This document shows positions 36,571 through 48,000 of a DNA stretch of 64,000 nt, piece by piece; within the stretch, counting starts at the first letter, position 1; every line of letters starts with the position of its first letter. The stretch is from positions 31,496,001 through 31,560,000 of the forward strand of contig NC_091976.1 in the NCBI RefSeq assembly GCF_036711975.1, written 5' to 3'. Both the position numbers and the translations under genes were made by a program. The notes under the pieces are model-generated. The model saw only the letters and a list, made by a program, of their open reading frames with translations. It was not told the origin of the DNA and searched no databases. Source of the DNA: Onthophagus taurus (lineage: Eukaryota > Arthropoda > Insecta > Coleoptera > Scarabaeidae).

Positions 36571-39015
36571 GTGAGAGACGTGCGGTTAAATCCGAATGTT
36601 TCTAGTTCTCGATCTAGTGTTAGTTCTAGTATTGCACTAGCACTATAAATAGAACTAACACAAGACCTAGAACTAGAATCATTCGGGTTTAGCCGTCTTG
36701 AAAGACGTGCGGCTAAATCCGAATGTTTCTTGTTCTCGGTCTAGTGTTAGTTCTAGTATTGCACTAGCACTATCAATAGAATTAACACTAGAACTAGAAT
36801 CATTCGGGTTTAGCCGTCTTGAGAGACGTGCGGCTAAATCCGAATGTTTCTAGTTCTCGATCTAGTGTTAGTTCTAGTATTGCACTAGCACTATAAATAG
36901 AACTAACACAAGACCGAGAATTAGAATCATTCGGGTTTAGCCGTCTTGAAAGACGTGCGGCTAAATCCGAATGTTTCTGGTTCTCGATCTAGTGTTAGTT
37001 CTAGTATTGCACTAGCACTATCAATAGAATTAACACTAGAACTAGAATCATTCGGGTTTAGCCGTCTTGAAAGACGTGCGGCTAAATCCAAATGTTTCTA
37101 GTTCTCGATCTAGTGTTAGTTCTAGTATTGCACTAGTACTATAAATAGAACTAACACAAGACCTAGAACTAGAATCATTCGGGTTTAGCCGTCTTGAAAG
37201 ACGTGCGGCTAAATCCGAATGTTTCTTGTTCTCGGTCTAGTGTTAGTTCTAGTATTGCACTAGCACTATCAATAGAATTAACACTAGAACTAGAATCATT
37301 CGGGTTTAGCCGTCTTGAGAGACGTGCGGCTAAATCCGAATGTTTCTAGTTCTCGATCTAGTGTTAGTTCTAGTATTGCACTAGCACTATAAATAGAACT
37401 AACACAACACCTAGAACTAGAATCATTCGGGTTTAGCCGTCTTGAAAGACGTGCGGCTAAATCCGAATGTTTCTTGTTCTCGGTCTAGTGTTAGTTCTAG
37501 TATTGCACTAGCACTATCAATAGAATTAACACTAGACCTAGAACTAGAATCATTCAGGTTTAGCCGTCTTGAGAGACGTGCGGCTAAATCCGAATGATTC
37601 TTGTTCTAGGTCTAATGTTAGTTCTAGTGACAGTGCAAGTGTAAAACTAGAGCTAGAACTAGAGTCTTGAGAGAAGTGCGGCTAAATCCGAATGTTTCTA
37701 GTTCTCGGTCTAGTGTTAGTTCTAGTATTGCACTAGCACTATAAATAGAACTAACACAAGACCTAGAACTAGAATCATTCGGGTTTAGCCGTCTTGAAAG
37801 ACGTGTGGCTAAATCCGAATGTTTCTAGTTCTCGATTTAGTGTTAGTTCTAGTATTGCACTAGCACTATAAATAGAACTAACATAAGACCTAGAACTAGA
37901 ATCATTCGGGTTTAGCCGTCTTGAAAGACGTGCGGCTAAATCCGAATGTTTCTTGTTCTCGATCTAGTGTTAGTTCTAGTATTGCACTAGCACTATAAAT
38001 AGAACTAACACAAGAACTAGAATCATTCGGGTTTAGCCGTCTTGAGAGACGTGCGGCTAAATCCGAATGTTTCTAGTTCTCGATCTAGTGTTAGTTCTAG
38101 TATTGCACTAGCACTATAAATAGAACTAACACAAGACCGAGAATTAGAATCATTCGGGTTTAGTCGTCTTGAAAGACGTGCGACTAAATCCGAATGTTTC
38201 TTGTTCTCGGTCTAGTGTTAGTTCTAGTATTGCACTAGCACTATAAATAGAATTAACACAAGACCGAGAATTAGAATCATTCGGGTTTAGCCGTCTTGAA
38301 AGACGTGCGGCTAAATCCGAATGTTTCTAGTTCTCGATCTAGTGTTAGTTCTAGTATTGCACTAGCACTATAAATAGAACTAACACAAGACCGAGAATTA
38401 GAATCATTCGGGTTTAGCCGTCTTGAAAGACGTGCGGCTAAATCCGAATGTTTCTAGTTCTCGATCTAGTGTTAGTTCTAGTATTGCACTAGCACTATAA
38501 ATAGAACTAACACAAGACCTAGAACTAGAATCATTCGGGTTTAGCCGTCTTGAAAGACGTGCGGCTAAATCCGAATGTTTCTTGTTCTCGGTCTAGTGTT
38601 AGTTCTAGTATTGCACTAGCACTATAAATAGAACTAACACAAGACCTAGAACTAGAATCATTCGGGTTTAGCCGTCTTGAAAGACGTGCGGCTAAATCCG
38701 AATGATTCTTGTTCTAGGTCTAATGTTAGTTCTAGTGACAGTGCAAGTGTAAAACTAGAGCTAGAACTAGAGTCTTGAGAGAAGTGCGGCTAAATCCGAA
38801 TGTTTCTAGTTTTCGGTCTAGTGTTAATTCTAGTATTGCACTAGCACTATTAATAGAATTAACACTAGACCTAGAACTAGAATCATTCGGGTTTAGCCGT
38901 CTTGAGAGACGCGCGGCTAAACCCGAATATTTCTAGTTCTAGATCTAATGTTAGTTCTAGTGACAGTGATGGGTAGCGCTAGTTAGCATAACATATCACT
39001 AGGTTGCATATTTTT
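36570..39015. repeat. Foldback satellite, array B (2.4 kb)
   Basis: About 19 units of 115-133 bp, highly alike. Each has the hairpin GGGTTTAGCCGTCTTGAAAG / ACGTGCGGCTAAATCC and the paired arms CTAGTGTTAGTTCTAG and CTAGAACTAACACAAG. Length differences come from a short CACAAGACCTAGAACTAG motif that is present or absent. Two copies of a variant unit (near 37600-37680 and 38695-38780) suggest a higher-order block of ~1.1 kb. The right end (38940-39015) shares the GTAGCGCTAGTTAGCATAAC block with array A. Confidence 0.93.
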
Positions 39016-39022
39016 ACGGAAT

Positions 39023-39139
39023 TGTTACGGAAAGAGTTAATGGAGATGTTGTGGAAATTTTAAAATTTTATTTACAATGTGAAAATAATTAATTAATTTA
39101 ATAATGATATAAAATCTTTTAAATTTATAATTAATAACA
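39023..39139 (+). pseudogene. Copied 3' end of gene 9
   Basis: About 117 bases match the end of gene 9 and its 3' flank (34647-34763): the coding tail ACAGAAAGAGTTAATGGAG (one change), then the non-coding TTTACAATGTGAAAATAATT and beyond. Identity is about 90-95% by eye. It abuts array B directly and is a fragment without function. Confidence 0.85.
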
Positions 39140-39201
39140 AATCACGTGTTAATAACATTTTGTTTATTCATAAAACAAAAATTGAAAACATTTCTTTACA
39201 T

Positions 39202-40598
39202 TTACTCTTGATTTTTACGTAATTTCTTTAAAATTTTTTCATAAACGTTAGTTCTTGCATTCGAATTAAGAATCAAATCTAAGTTAGAATTGTAATCGTT
39301 AATCTTGATGTGTTCTTCGACTTTCGGCAATCGCTTCTCCAAAGTATCAACATCACGCTCATCAGCTAAAATGTCTTGTGGCACAGAAACCAAAACAACT
39401 GGGACGTTGATTTTGGTTAAATCGTATTCTTCGGAGTCTTCGTTTTTGTAATAAGGCTCGAATTTGTTGGTTTTGATTAATTGGGCGTAGTGAAGAAGTT
39501 CTTGGGTGGAAGTTTTGCTTGGGTAAGCTTGCGCAAATTTAGTAGCAATCGTCTAAAAATAAAAATTAATGAAATAAAATTCGTATTGATTTTTATATCT
39601 TACTCCTGGGTAATTACGAGCAAATCCATTCATGAGGAAATAAATGTTTCTACATAAATTTTCATCACCTTTTTTGTCTAAACATTTTTGTGTTATTTGT
39701 GAAACAAATTCATCGGATGGGATGAATTGGTGTGAACCCAACCATTTAGAAACCCACTAAAATTAAAAATTTAATAACCATAAATAATTTGCAAAAAAGA
39801 ACTTACAGCTGATGATTGATAATTTTCAGAAATAATTTGCATCATTGGATTCTTAGAATTTTCCATGTAAACAAGTGGGGCCAAAGCAACGATTTTTTCA
39901 ATTTTATTATTGTATTCGGGTTTTTGAGACAATAAAACGTAAACGGCCGAATTTGCTTGATTAAAACCGATGTAATACAATTTTTGTTGTCCGGAAACGC
40001 CAAGAACTTTATTGATTATTGATGGGAGATCTTTAACGCCCATATCATCAAAGCTATTTCGAAATAAATTATTATTTAAGATGTCTTAATTGTTTTAAAA
40101 CGTACCAATAATCCCAAAAAGCGCGATCTTTATGTCCATTCAATCGACTGTGGTGATCATCAGAATTACGAACACCTCTAAAGTTACCCAAAAAGACATC
40201 GAATCCTCTATCGGCCAAAAGATACGCGATGGAACTTTCAGAATTGATAACAAATTCGGAGGAATCCCCAAAAATACCGTGCATAAGCAAAACAACTGGT
40301 TTTTCGGTTTCAATTCTCCCAGATTGTTTTAATTGCTCTAAAACACTTTCTCTTTCATCTTTACTCCCCGCGATACGAGTTATTTCCAATTTGTAACCAT
40401 CTTGAGTTTCAACATATAAAGTTTGGGTTGGGTATCCTTCTTCTTTGGCTAATTTGGACTAAAAAATGAAGTATAAAAGTATATAATTAATATTAAAATT
40501 ATTTTTTTACTTACCGCATTGTAAGATCCCGATCCTAATGGGATGTGATGGGCGTTTACCGCCAAAACGAAAAGGGATAATGCTAAAAATGCTTTCAT
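39202..40598 (-). CDS. Gene 10: catalytically dead lipase-fold protein (395 aa)
   Basis: Secreted lipase homologue that probably lacks lipase activity. Exons on the minus strand: 40598-40515, 40458-40106, 40053-39807, 39756-39604 and 39552-39202, all GT-AG, all in frame, no internal stop. Exon 3 is 247 bp, as in genes 1 and 4. Signal peptide MKAFLALSLFVLAVNA. The fold motifs remain (LLMHGIFGDSSEF, LLADRGFDVFLGN, LHYAQLI). But the nucleophile elbow GHSQG is GFNQA, with Ser replaced by Asn177, and the catalytic His of FNHLDF is Asn369 (NSNLDL). Asp is kept (PQDIL). The mature end is basic (KILKKLRKNQE). A decayed gene would not keep five intact exons, so a non-enzymatic role such as binding or storage is likely (inference; compare fly yolk proteins). 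It shares the NR/TMIP intron position with genes 3, 9 and 12. Confidence 0.87.
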
Positions 40599-40599
40599 A

Positions 40600-41100
40600 T
40601 CGATCGATTGAACTGTGAAATAAATCAGTTGATGGGATTTAACGTTTTAGTCTCTTTTATACAAATTCGATTTTTGCAGATTTTGCATCTTGTTATAACA
40701 TTATCAGTTTTGACGTATTTAGAGATTCGCTGATGCTAAATTTGAAATCGTAGCGGTTTTAATATAAATGTACTTTGGACAATAATAAATACGTTTAGAA
40801 AATTGCAAACTATAAAAAAATATTTTTTTTAATAAGTTTCTCGTTATCAGCTTAAGTTTAGAGATTATTGTTTTTATTAATTTTTAAATAAAATAAAAAA
40901 CATATTTTTGTTAATTTTGAATACGTCGAACACATCCTACTTTGTCCTATTAATATCCTTTACTATTCTTCAACGCTGAAAAGGGTCGACTAAAATGTAC
41001 TCAGATTCACATTCTCGCAATCACTAATTGTGTCATCTTATCCATACCAATCTTTGATCTACCGCAATATAACCAACATTTAATGTATGCATCTTCAACA
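40600..41100. other. Upstream flank of gene 10
   Basis: AT-rich DNA carrying the gene 10 promoter zone (minus-strand AT-rich box near 40650-40670). From 40900 to 41100 nothing recognisable is seen. Confidence 0.35.
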
Positions 41101-41336
41101 GACAATTAGATAGAGATGGATTATTGGCAAAGATCAGAAATGATAATGGACAAAACAATAATAGAGGACACTCAACAAACACATCTAATCTGGCTAATTC
41201 TGGCATTGTCTCAAGGTGGCCAAAACTTGCTTTCCAGTGGGTACCAACAAAAAGGAAGCGAGGAAGATCAAAGTTTACCTGAATACGCAGCATACAGAGG
41301 GCAGTGTCGGAGAGAAACCTGATATCAGGAGGACTA
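41100..41336 (+). mobile_element. LINE C-terminal fragment
   Basis: The plus-strand frame reads PKLAFQWVPTKRKRGRSKFT, then IRSIQRAVSERNLISGGL. This matches the basic tail typical of many LINE ORF2 proteins (W.P..KRKRGRP..TW). Only this tail remains. The clade cannot be told. Confidence 0.5.
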
Positions 41337-41830
41337 TATACAGGATGTTTCATTAATAATGGGAAATATTTTAACTGGAGATACTACGTGTCAAAATACG
41401 TATTTATAAAATACAAGATTACGTACAAAATTTAAAAAACACTTAACAAATGTTCAATGTGACCACCATTAACCTCAATAAGTTTAGTAATTCTTTCGCT
41501 AAAGCATCTTCTAACTTTAAAAAATATGTTTGGTTGGTTGGCAACAAAATCAGCAGAATTGACTATTTGCTGCCATAGTTCCTGACGCTGCCAATCCTGA
41601 CGCTGCCAATCCAACGATGGGGAAATTACTGATCTAGATAGTTTCGTGCCATCAGAGGATAATGAGGAAGTGCTCCATCTTGCATGAACCACATATCTCT
41701 CCTTTGGTGAAGTGGAAGTTCTTCTAGGTCGTCGAAAAGTGAATTTTGCAGAAACTCCAAACACGAGTTACCATCCATATTTGCTGGCCATTCATAAAAA
41801 CTCAACAGACTATCTCCAAAAATACGGCAC
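41337..41830 (-). mobile_element. Tc1/mariner-type transposon fragment
   Basis: The plus-strand left end is TACAGGATGTTTCATTAAT near 41340. On the minus strand a broken transposase C-terminus reads FLQNSLFDDLEELPLHQRRD, MWFMQDGALPHYPLMARNYL, then, in another frame, FFKVRRCFSERITKLIEVNG and GHIEHLL. The DGA.PHY motif is that of the IS630-Tc1-mariner DDE family. The middle is disrupted and the N-terminal half is missing; array C begins at its edge. Confidence 0.65.
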
Positions 41831-42225
41831 AACTAGAATCATTCGGGTTTAGCCGTCTTGAAAGACGTGCGGCTAAATCCGAATGTTTCTACTTCTCGAT
41901 CTAGTGTTACTTCTAATATTGCACTATTACTAACAATAGAACTAACACAAGACCAAGAACTAGAATCATTCGGGTTTAGCCGTCTTAAGAGACGTGCGGC
42001 TAAATCCGAATGCTTCTAGTTCTCGGTCAAGTGTTAGTTCTAGTATTGCACTAGCAGTATTAATAGAACTAACACAAAACCTAGAACTAGAATCATTCGG
42101 GTCTAGCCGTCTTGAGAGACGCGCGGCTAAATCCGAATGTTTCTGATTCTCGCTCTAGTGTTAGTTCTAGTATTGCATTAGCACTACCCCTAAAACTATT
42201 ACAAGAGCTAGAACTAGAATCATTC
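41830..42225. repeat. Foldback satellite, array C
   Basis: Three to four units of the same palindromic repeat as arrays A and B, more diverged. The right end joins a 48-base copy of the transposon fragment (42226-42274 matches 41691-41738 with one difference). Confidence 0.9.
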
Positions 42226-42274
42226 ACATATCTCTCCTTTGGTTAAGTGGAAGTTCTTCTAGGTCGTCGAAAAA

Positions 42275-42685
42275 CATTCTCGTTTTTCTCGAAAAACAAG
42301 TATAACACGAAGTTTCTGCAAGACGACCTTATTTTTAGCATTTTAACTGGCCTATTAGGTGATGCTAATTTCGTGCTTGTAAATCGAGAAACAAAAAAGT
42401 TCTATTGGTGTTAACATAAGGGGATATTTTTTTCTCCTTGCTATAATTTTGCTGATTTCGGAGAATTCCACCATAAGAAGCATGTAATAATACTAAATGG
42501 CCATGCCAAATTTTATTTTCATCGTACAAGTAGATTAGCTTAAAGATGGAAAAAACGATTTTTTTTCTGGAACTTTAAAGACCTTAATCTCGAAAACGGT
42601 GCGATATTGAATAAGGTTATTTTTAGTCAATGGTCATTATTTGACACGAAGTATTTCCAGTTAATATATATATATATATAATGTC
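42275..42685. other. Intergenic DNA, no gene seen
   Basis: Non-repetitive AT-rich DNA with no open frame of note. It ends in a short TATATATA run at about 42665. Confidence 0.35.
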
Positions 42686-42839
42686 TAGTCCTTTTCCCAG
42701 GAGAATCTAATTTTTCATTGGCATTAATTTGTCCTCTTTTAGCAGTATCTAATATCTGCCTCATGTATCTAGTCTTCTACAAGCAATATTTAGTCTTCTA
42801 CAACTAGCGTTTCAAAAACGAAGAAGAAAAGTGATGGTT

Positions 42840-43640
42840 ACTGAACCAGAAGTAACGAAGAGAAAGCTAATACCTTTGCGGATCATCTGCGTAACGTCTT
42901 TCAACCTCACCCAAATTTACCCCAGCTTAGAGAACTAAATGAAATTTCACTGGGCTTTACATCCATTGCTTTCAAAAGTTTTCGAAAAGCTCTTATTGAA
43001 GAGACTTCAGAGCACCATAGTAAACAGAAAGTTAATTCCTAATCATCAAGTTGGGTTAGAAAACAGCATGATACTATGGAACAAGAGCACAGAGTAGTGA
43101 AATCAGCTAGAGATGCCCTAGAGGCCAAAAAATATTGTACAGCAGCTTTTTTAGATGTGTAGGAGGCTTTCGATAAAGTATGGCATGACGGTCTTATAGC
43201 CAAACTTAAAACCTATCTACCTTGTCCAATATGTAGACTATTGGAATCATATCTGATGGAGAGATACGTTTTCGTTAAGCAAAATAACGCATATTCGCCG
43301 CTGCTACCGATACATGCTGGAGTTACTCAAAATAGTATTTTGACGACACTGTAGTTATGGCTACTCATACATCTTCTGAAATGGTATCCCAAAATCTATA
43401 CTATCACTTATTGATGCTGGAAAAATGTTACATTAAATAATGCTCCATTACCTATTCAAAATGAAGTCAAATACCAGGGAATTTACCTGGATCATCACGA
43501 CCTAACGGCTTCAACTAGGACTGTTATACAGGAAAATGTAAGGAACAAGAACAGAACTGTTATACAGGAACAATAAGTTGCTACATCAAGACCTCAATAT
43601 GCTTACTGTAAAAGAAGTAATTGCCAAGTTCTAAGTACCT
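42840..43640 (+). mobile_element. Jockey-like LINE fragment, decayed
   Basis: Reverse transcriptase pieces on the plus strand: ADHLRNVFQPHP, DALEAKKYCTAAFLDV, EAFDKVWHDGLIAKLKTYLP, LLESYLMERYVFVKQNN and IHAGVTQNSIL. Further on is a remnant of the KYLGIYLDHHLT block (KYQGIYLDHHDL). Stops and frameshifts are frequent and the YADD motif is not found. It lies inside a zone of degenerate short repeats. Confidence 0.7.
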
Positions 43641-43739
43641 ACAAAAGCTGCAAATTCATCCAAACCGATTTGCAAAAAATCTGTTGCGCCGGGCAATTAT
43701 TAAAAGATTGAAGCGAAATTACCTCTCCATGTCGGAATA

Positions 43740-44700
43740 AAGAACGTACCTATCTTTTATTTATTATATTATATAAAAATGTTATAGTTTGTGATAACCA
43801 TGCGTTAATATGGTTTTCTGTTGGACCTACTATTGAGCAGATACCTACTGTGTTATTATTATATTCTTTCTTTTTTTGTATAACAACCATCTAGTCTTCT
43901 ATTGGTAGTATATTATCTTCTGCCAACGGTATTTATTTTCTGCCGGATGAATCCAGTCTTGAGCCAGCAGTATTCTGTTTTTAGCATCTAGCAGGTAGTC
44001 ATTTGGAAGCAATGCCTAGTGTTCTATTCGCAGTGTCTAGTCTTCTTTTAAGAGAATTTACTATTTTATTGGCACTAATTTCTCTTTTGCCAGCAGTATC
44101 TAATATTTGCCTGAAATATCTAGTTTTTTACAAGCAGTATTTAGTCTTCTATAAGTAGCAAGCAGTGTTCTGTCAGCAAATCATTCTGAAAACAGTATTT
44201 GGTCTCCTATAACAATCATCTAGTTTTCTATTGGTAGTACGTTGACTTCAGCCAGCAGTATCTATTTACAACCGGATGTATCTAGTCTTGATCAAGCAGT
44301 ACTCTGTCTTTAACATCTAGCAGGTAGTCTCTTGGAAGCAGTACTTAGTGTTCTATTCGCAGTATCTAATCTGCGAGTTATTTGCCAGCATCTTGTCTAC
44401 GTTTAGTAATAACTTATTTGCTAGTAGCAAAATCTAGTTTTTCATTCGGAATAACTAATCTTCTGCGAGTTGTATCTAATCTTCTGTTAGCAGTATTCAG
44501 TCTTCTAGCAGCAATTTGTTGTCTGATATTAGTCATTTTACTCTTGTATTGGTAGTTTTTGCCAGCAAAACTTAGATTGTCGCAGTATCTTATTTTCCAA
44601 AGCAGTGTACTCTCAGTACTCAATACTTTGCTATCTTCCAGCATTATTTAGTTATCCAACATATAGCTTTCTATAAGCAGTATCTAGACTTCTATACATT
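43740..44700. repeat. Degenerate short-repeat zone
   Basis: Phrases such as GCAGTATCTAGTCTTCTA and AGCAGTATTTAGTCTTCTA recur at irregular 20-45 base steps from about 42690 to 42830 and from 43880 to 44690. The LINE fragment at 42840-43640 separates the two parts. It is an old minisatellite-like tract. It shows no gene. Confidence 0.6.
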
Positions 44701-45059
44701 TTAGTTTCGGAATGTTTAATTAACATTAGGTATTTATAGATATCTTATATCTTTAGAAATCTCCTAATTTAAACAGTTTGATGTTTAGGTCTAATTAGAA
44801 ATGAGTGAATTAAAATAAAATTTCTAAAAGATTAGGATATAAATAATTAAACACGGAATTAAAAAGTTTTGTTTTTAATGTAAATTTTTGGAAAATAAAA
44901 ATAAATGTATTTTTATCAACATTATAAGTTAAACAATCTTTTTTAACATTAACCTTTATAACCACACTACGTCAAATATTAATCATCCGCTGAATTCGCA
45001 TTCGCTGAGTAAGGCTATTTTTAACAACACATTAGATAATTTCTTTATCTAATAAACAA

Positions 45060-48000
45060 TTATGAGTTCGACAATAAAAGTGCAGTAAGTGTTTTATAAA
45101 CATACGACGGCGCATCAATTCCAAAAATGAAATCTAAATGATTGAATTTAAGGTCTGGAACTAAAATGTAAGCTTGTGGATTAGCCAATTCGCTGTAAAG
45201 TGTCATGACGTCTTTGTACGATGATAACCAATCGTTCATGCTATGAAAAATGTAAACGGGAACTTTAACGTTTTTTAAATTGTAATTTGGAGGATTCCAC
45301 GATCGGTATCTTTTAATATTTCCGATAAATCCATAATCAAATTGTCTAAAATAACCGGATTTAATTTCTTGTGAAAAATGTAAAAGTTGTTTCGTTGAAG
45401 AACCAGCTGGGGTGTGACCTAATATCACCGGTAACATTGTTGTATTCATTTGGGCTTTATTAAAACCGCATAAAGCGAAAATTGTATTTGTACATATTTG
45501 TTGGGTGAAATCGCCATCTTTACACATAGTAATCCCAACGTTTGCCATAAATTCCGAATTTGGTAAAAACTCATTTACACCAACCAAAGAAAATATTTGT
45601 CCTAACCCCCAAGCTCCGTAAGACAACGTTTTAAGAAGAGGACTTTTCATATGACTCACATAAGCAATCGGCGCCATACTAAATTGTGATATAATTTTCG
45701 AATTATATTCAGGTCTTTCAGAACACATAACATAAAAAATCGTATTTCCTTGCGAATGACCGACATATTGAAGTTTTTCATGACCGGTCGTTTCAAGAAC
45801 GTAATCGATCATCGCCGGAAGATCATAAACGCCAAGTTCGTGCCAAGAAAAATCCCAAAATTCGGGAGAATCGGTTGCTAAATAGGTGTGATTTCTTGAA
45901 TAACGATTTCCTCTTGAGTTTCCCATCCAAACATCATAACCCATCTCAACTAATATGTAACCTAGATACAACAAAAATAGTTATTTATATTACAAGTGGG
46001 GTAGAAACTAAATTACTGTACGAGTGTGGAGAATTATGCACGAGTACTGTAATTATGCTCTAGCCCACGTGTGATATACAACATTTTATCTACGACTGCT
46101 AAAAATTACTTAAAAATCAATTTCTTTGAAAAGTTTTAATAATATGTTTAATAAATTAAGTTTATTCTGATTAGGCTAAAAATGCGTTACGTAATGAAAC
46201 CAGTGCGGTAATGAACTTCATTACGTAACTCGAATCACCTCAAATGAGTGTGGTAATGATGACTTATCCAAACAGTCGTAGATAATAGTTATTTATATTA
46301 CAAGTGCGCTAGAAACATAGTTACTGTATGTGTAATCACACGAGTACTGTAATTATGCTCTAGCCCACGTGTGATATACAGCATTTTATCTACGACTACT
46401 AAAAATTACTTAAAAATCAATTTCTTTGAAAAGTTTCAATAATATGTTTAATAAATTAAGTCTATTCTGATTGGGCTAAAAATCCGTTACATAATGAAAC
46501 CAGTGCGGTAATGAACTTCATTACGTAACTCGAATCACCTCAAATGAGTGTGGTAATGAGTTATCCAAGCAGTCGTAGATAATAGTTATTTATATTACAA
46601 GTGGGCTAGAAACATAATTAATGTATATGTAATCACACGAGTACTGTAATTATGCTCTAGCCCACGTGCGATATACAGCATTTTATCTACGACTGCTAAA
46701 AATTATTAAAAAATCAATTTCTTTGAAAAGTTTCAATAATATGTTTAATAAATTAAGTCTATTCTGATTGGGCTAAAAATCCGTTACGTAATGAAACCAG
46801 TGCGGTAATGAACTTCATTACGTAACTCGAATCACCTCAAATGAGTGTGGTAATGATGACTTATCCAAGCAGTCGTAGATAATAGTTATTTATATTACAA
46901 GTGGGGTAGAAACTAAATTACTGTACGAGTGTGGAGAATTGCACGATGAGTACTGTAATTATGCTCTAGCCCAAGTGTGATATACAACATTTTATCTACG
47001 ACTGCTAAAAATTACTTAAAAATCAATTTCTTTGAAAAGTTTCAATAATATGTTTAATAAATTAAGTCTATTCTGATTGGGCTAAAAATCCGTTACGTAA
47101 TGAAACCAGTGCGGTAATGAACTTCATTACGTAACTCGAATCACCTCAAATGAGTGTGGTAATGATGACTTATCCAAGCAGTCGTAGATAATAGTTGTTT
47201 ATATTACAAGTGGGCTAGAAACATAATTACTGTATGTGTAATCACACGAGTACTGTAATTATGCTCTAGCCCACGTGTGATATACAGCATTTTATCTACG
47301 ACTGCTAAAAATTACTTAAAAATCAATTTCTTTGAAAAGTTTCAATAATATGTTTAATAAATTAAGTCTATTCTGATTGGGCTAAAAATCCGTTACATAA
47401 TGAAACCAGTGCGGTAATGAACTTCATTACGTAACTCGAATCACCTCAAATGAGTGTGGTAATGATGACTTATCCAAGCAGTCGTAGATAATAGTTATTT
47501 ATATTACAAGTGGGCTAGAAACATAATTACTGTATGTGTAATCACACGAGTACTGTAATTATGCTCTAGCCCAAGTGTGATATACAACATTTTATCTACG
47601 ACCGCTAAAAATTACTTAAAAATCAATTTCTTTGAAAAGTTTCAATAATATGTTTAATAAATTAAGTCTATTCTGATTGGGCTAAAAATCCGTTACGTAA
47701 TGAAACCAGTGCGGTAATGAACTTCATTACGTAACTCGAATCACCTCAGATGAGTGTGGTAATGATGACTTATCCAAGCAGTCGTAGATAATAGTTATTT
47801 ATATTACAAGTGGGCTAGAAACATAATTACTGTATGTGTAATCACACGAGTACTGTAATTATGCTCTAGCCCACGTGCGATATACAGCATTTTATCTACG
47901 ACTGCTAAAAATTACTTAAAAATCAATTTCTTTGAAAAGTTTCAATAATATGTTTAATAAATTAAGTCTATTCTGATTGGGCTAAAAATCCGTTGCGTAA

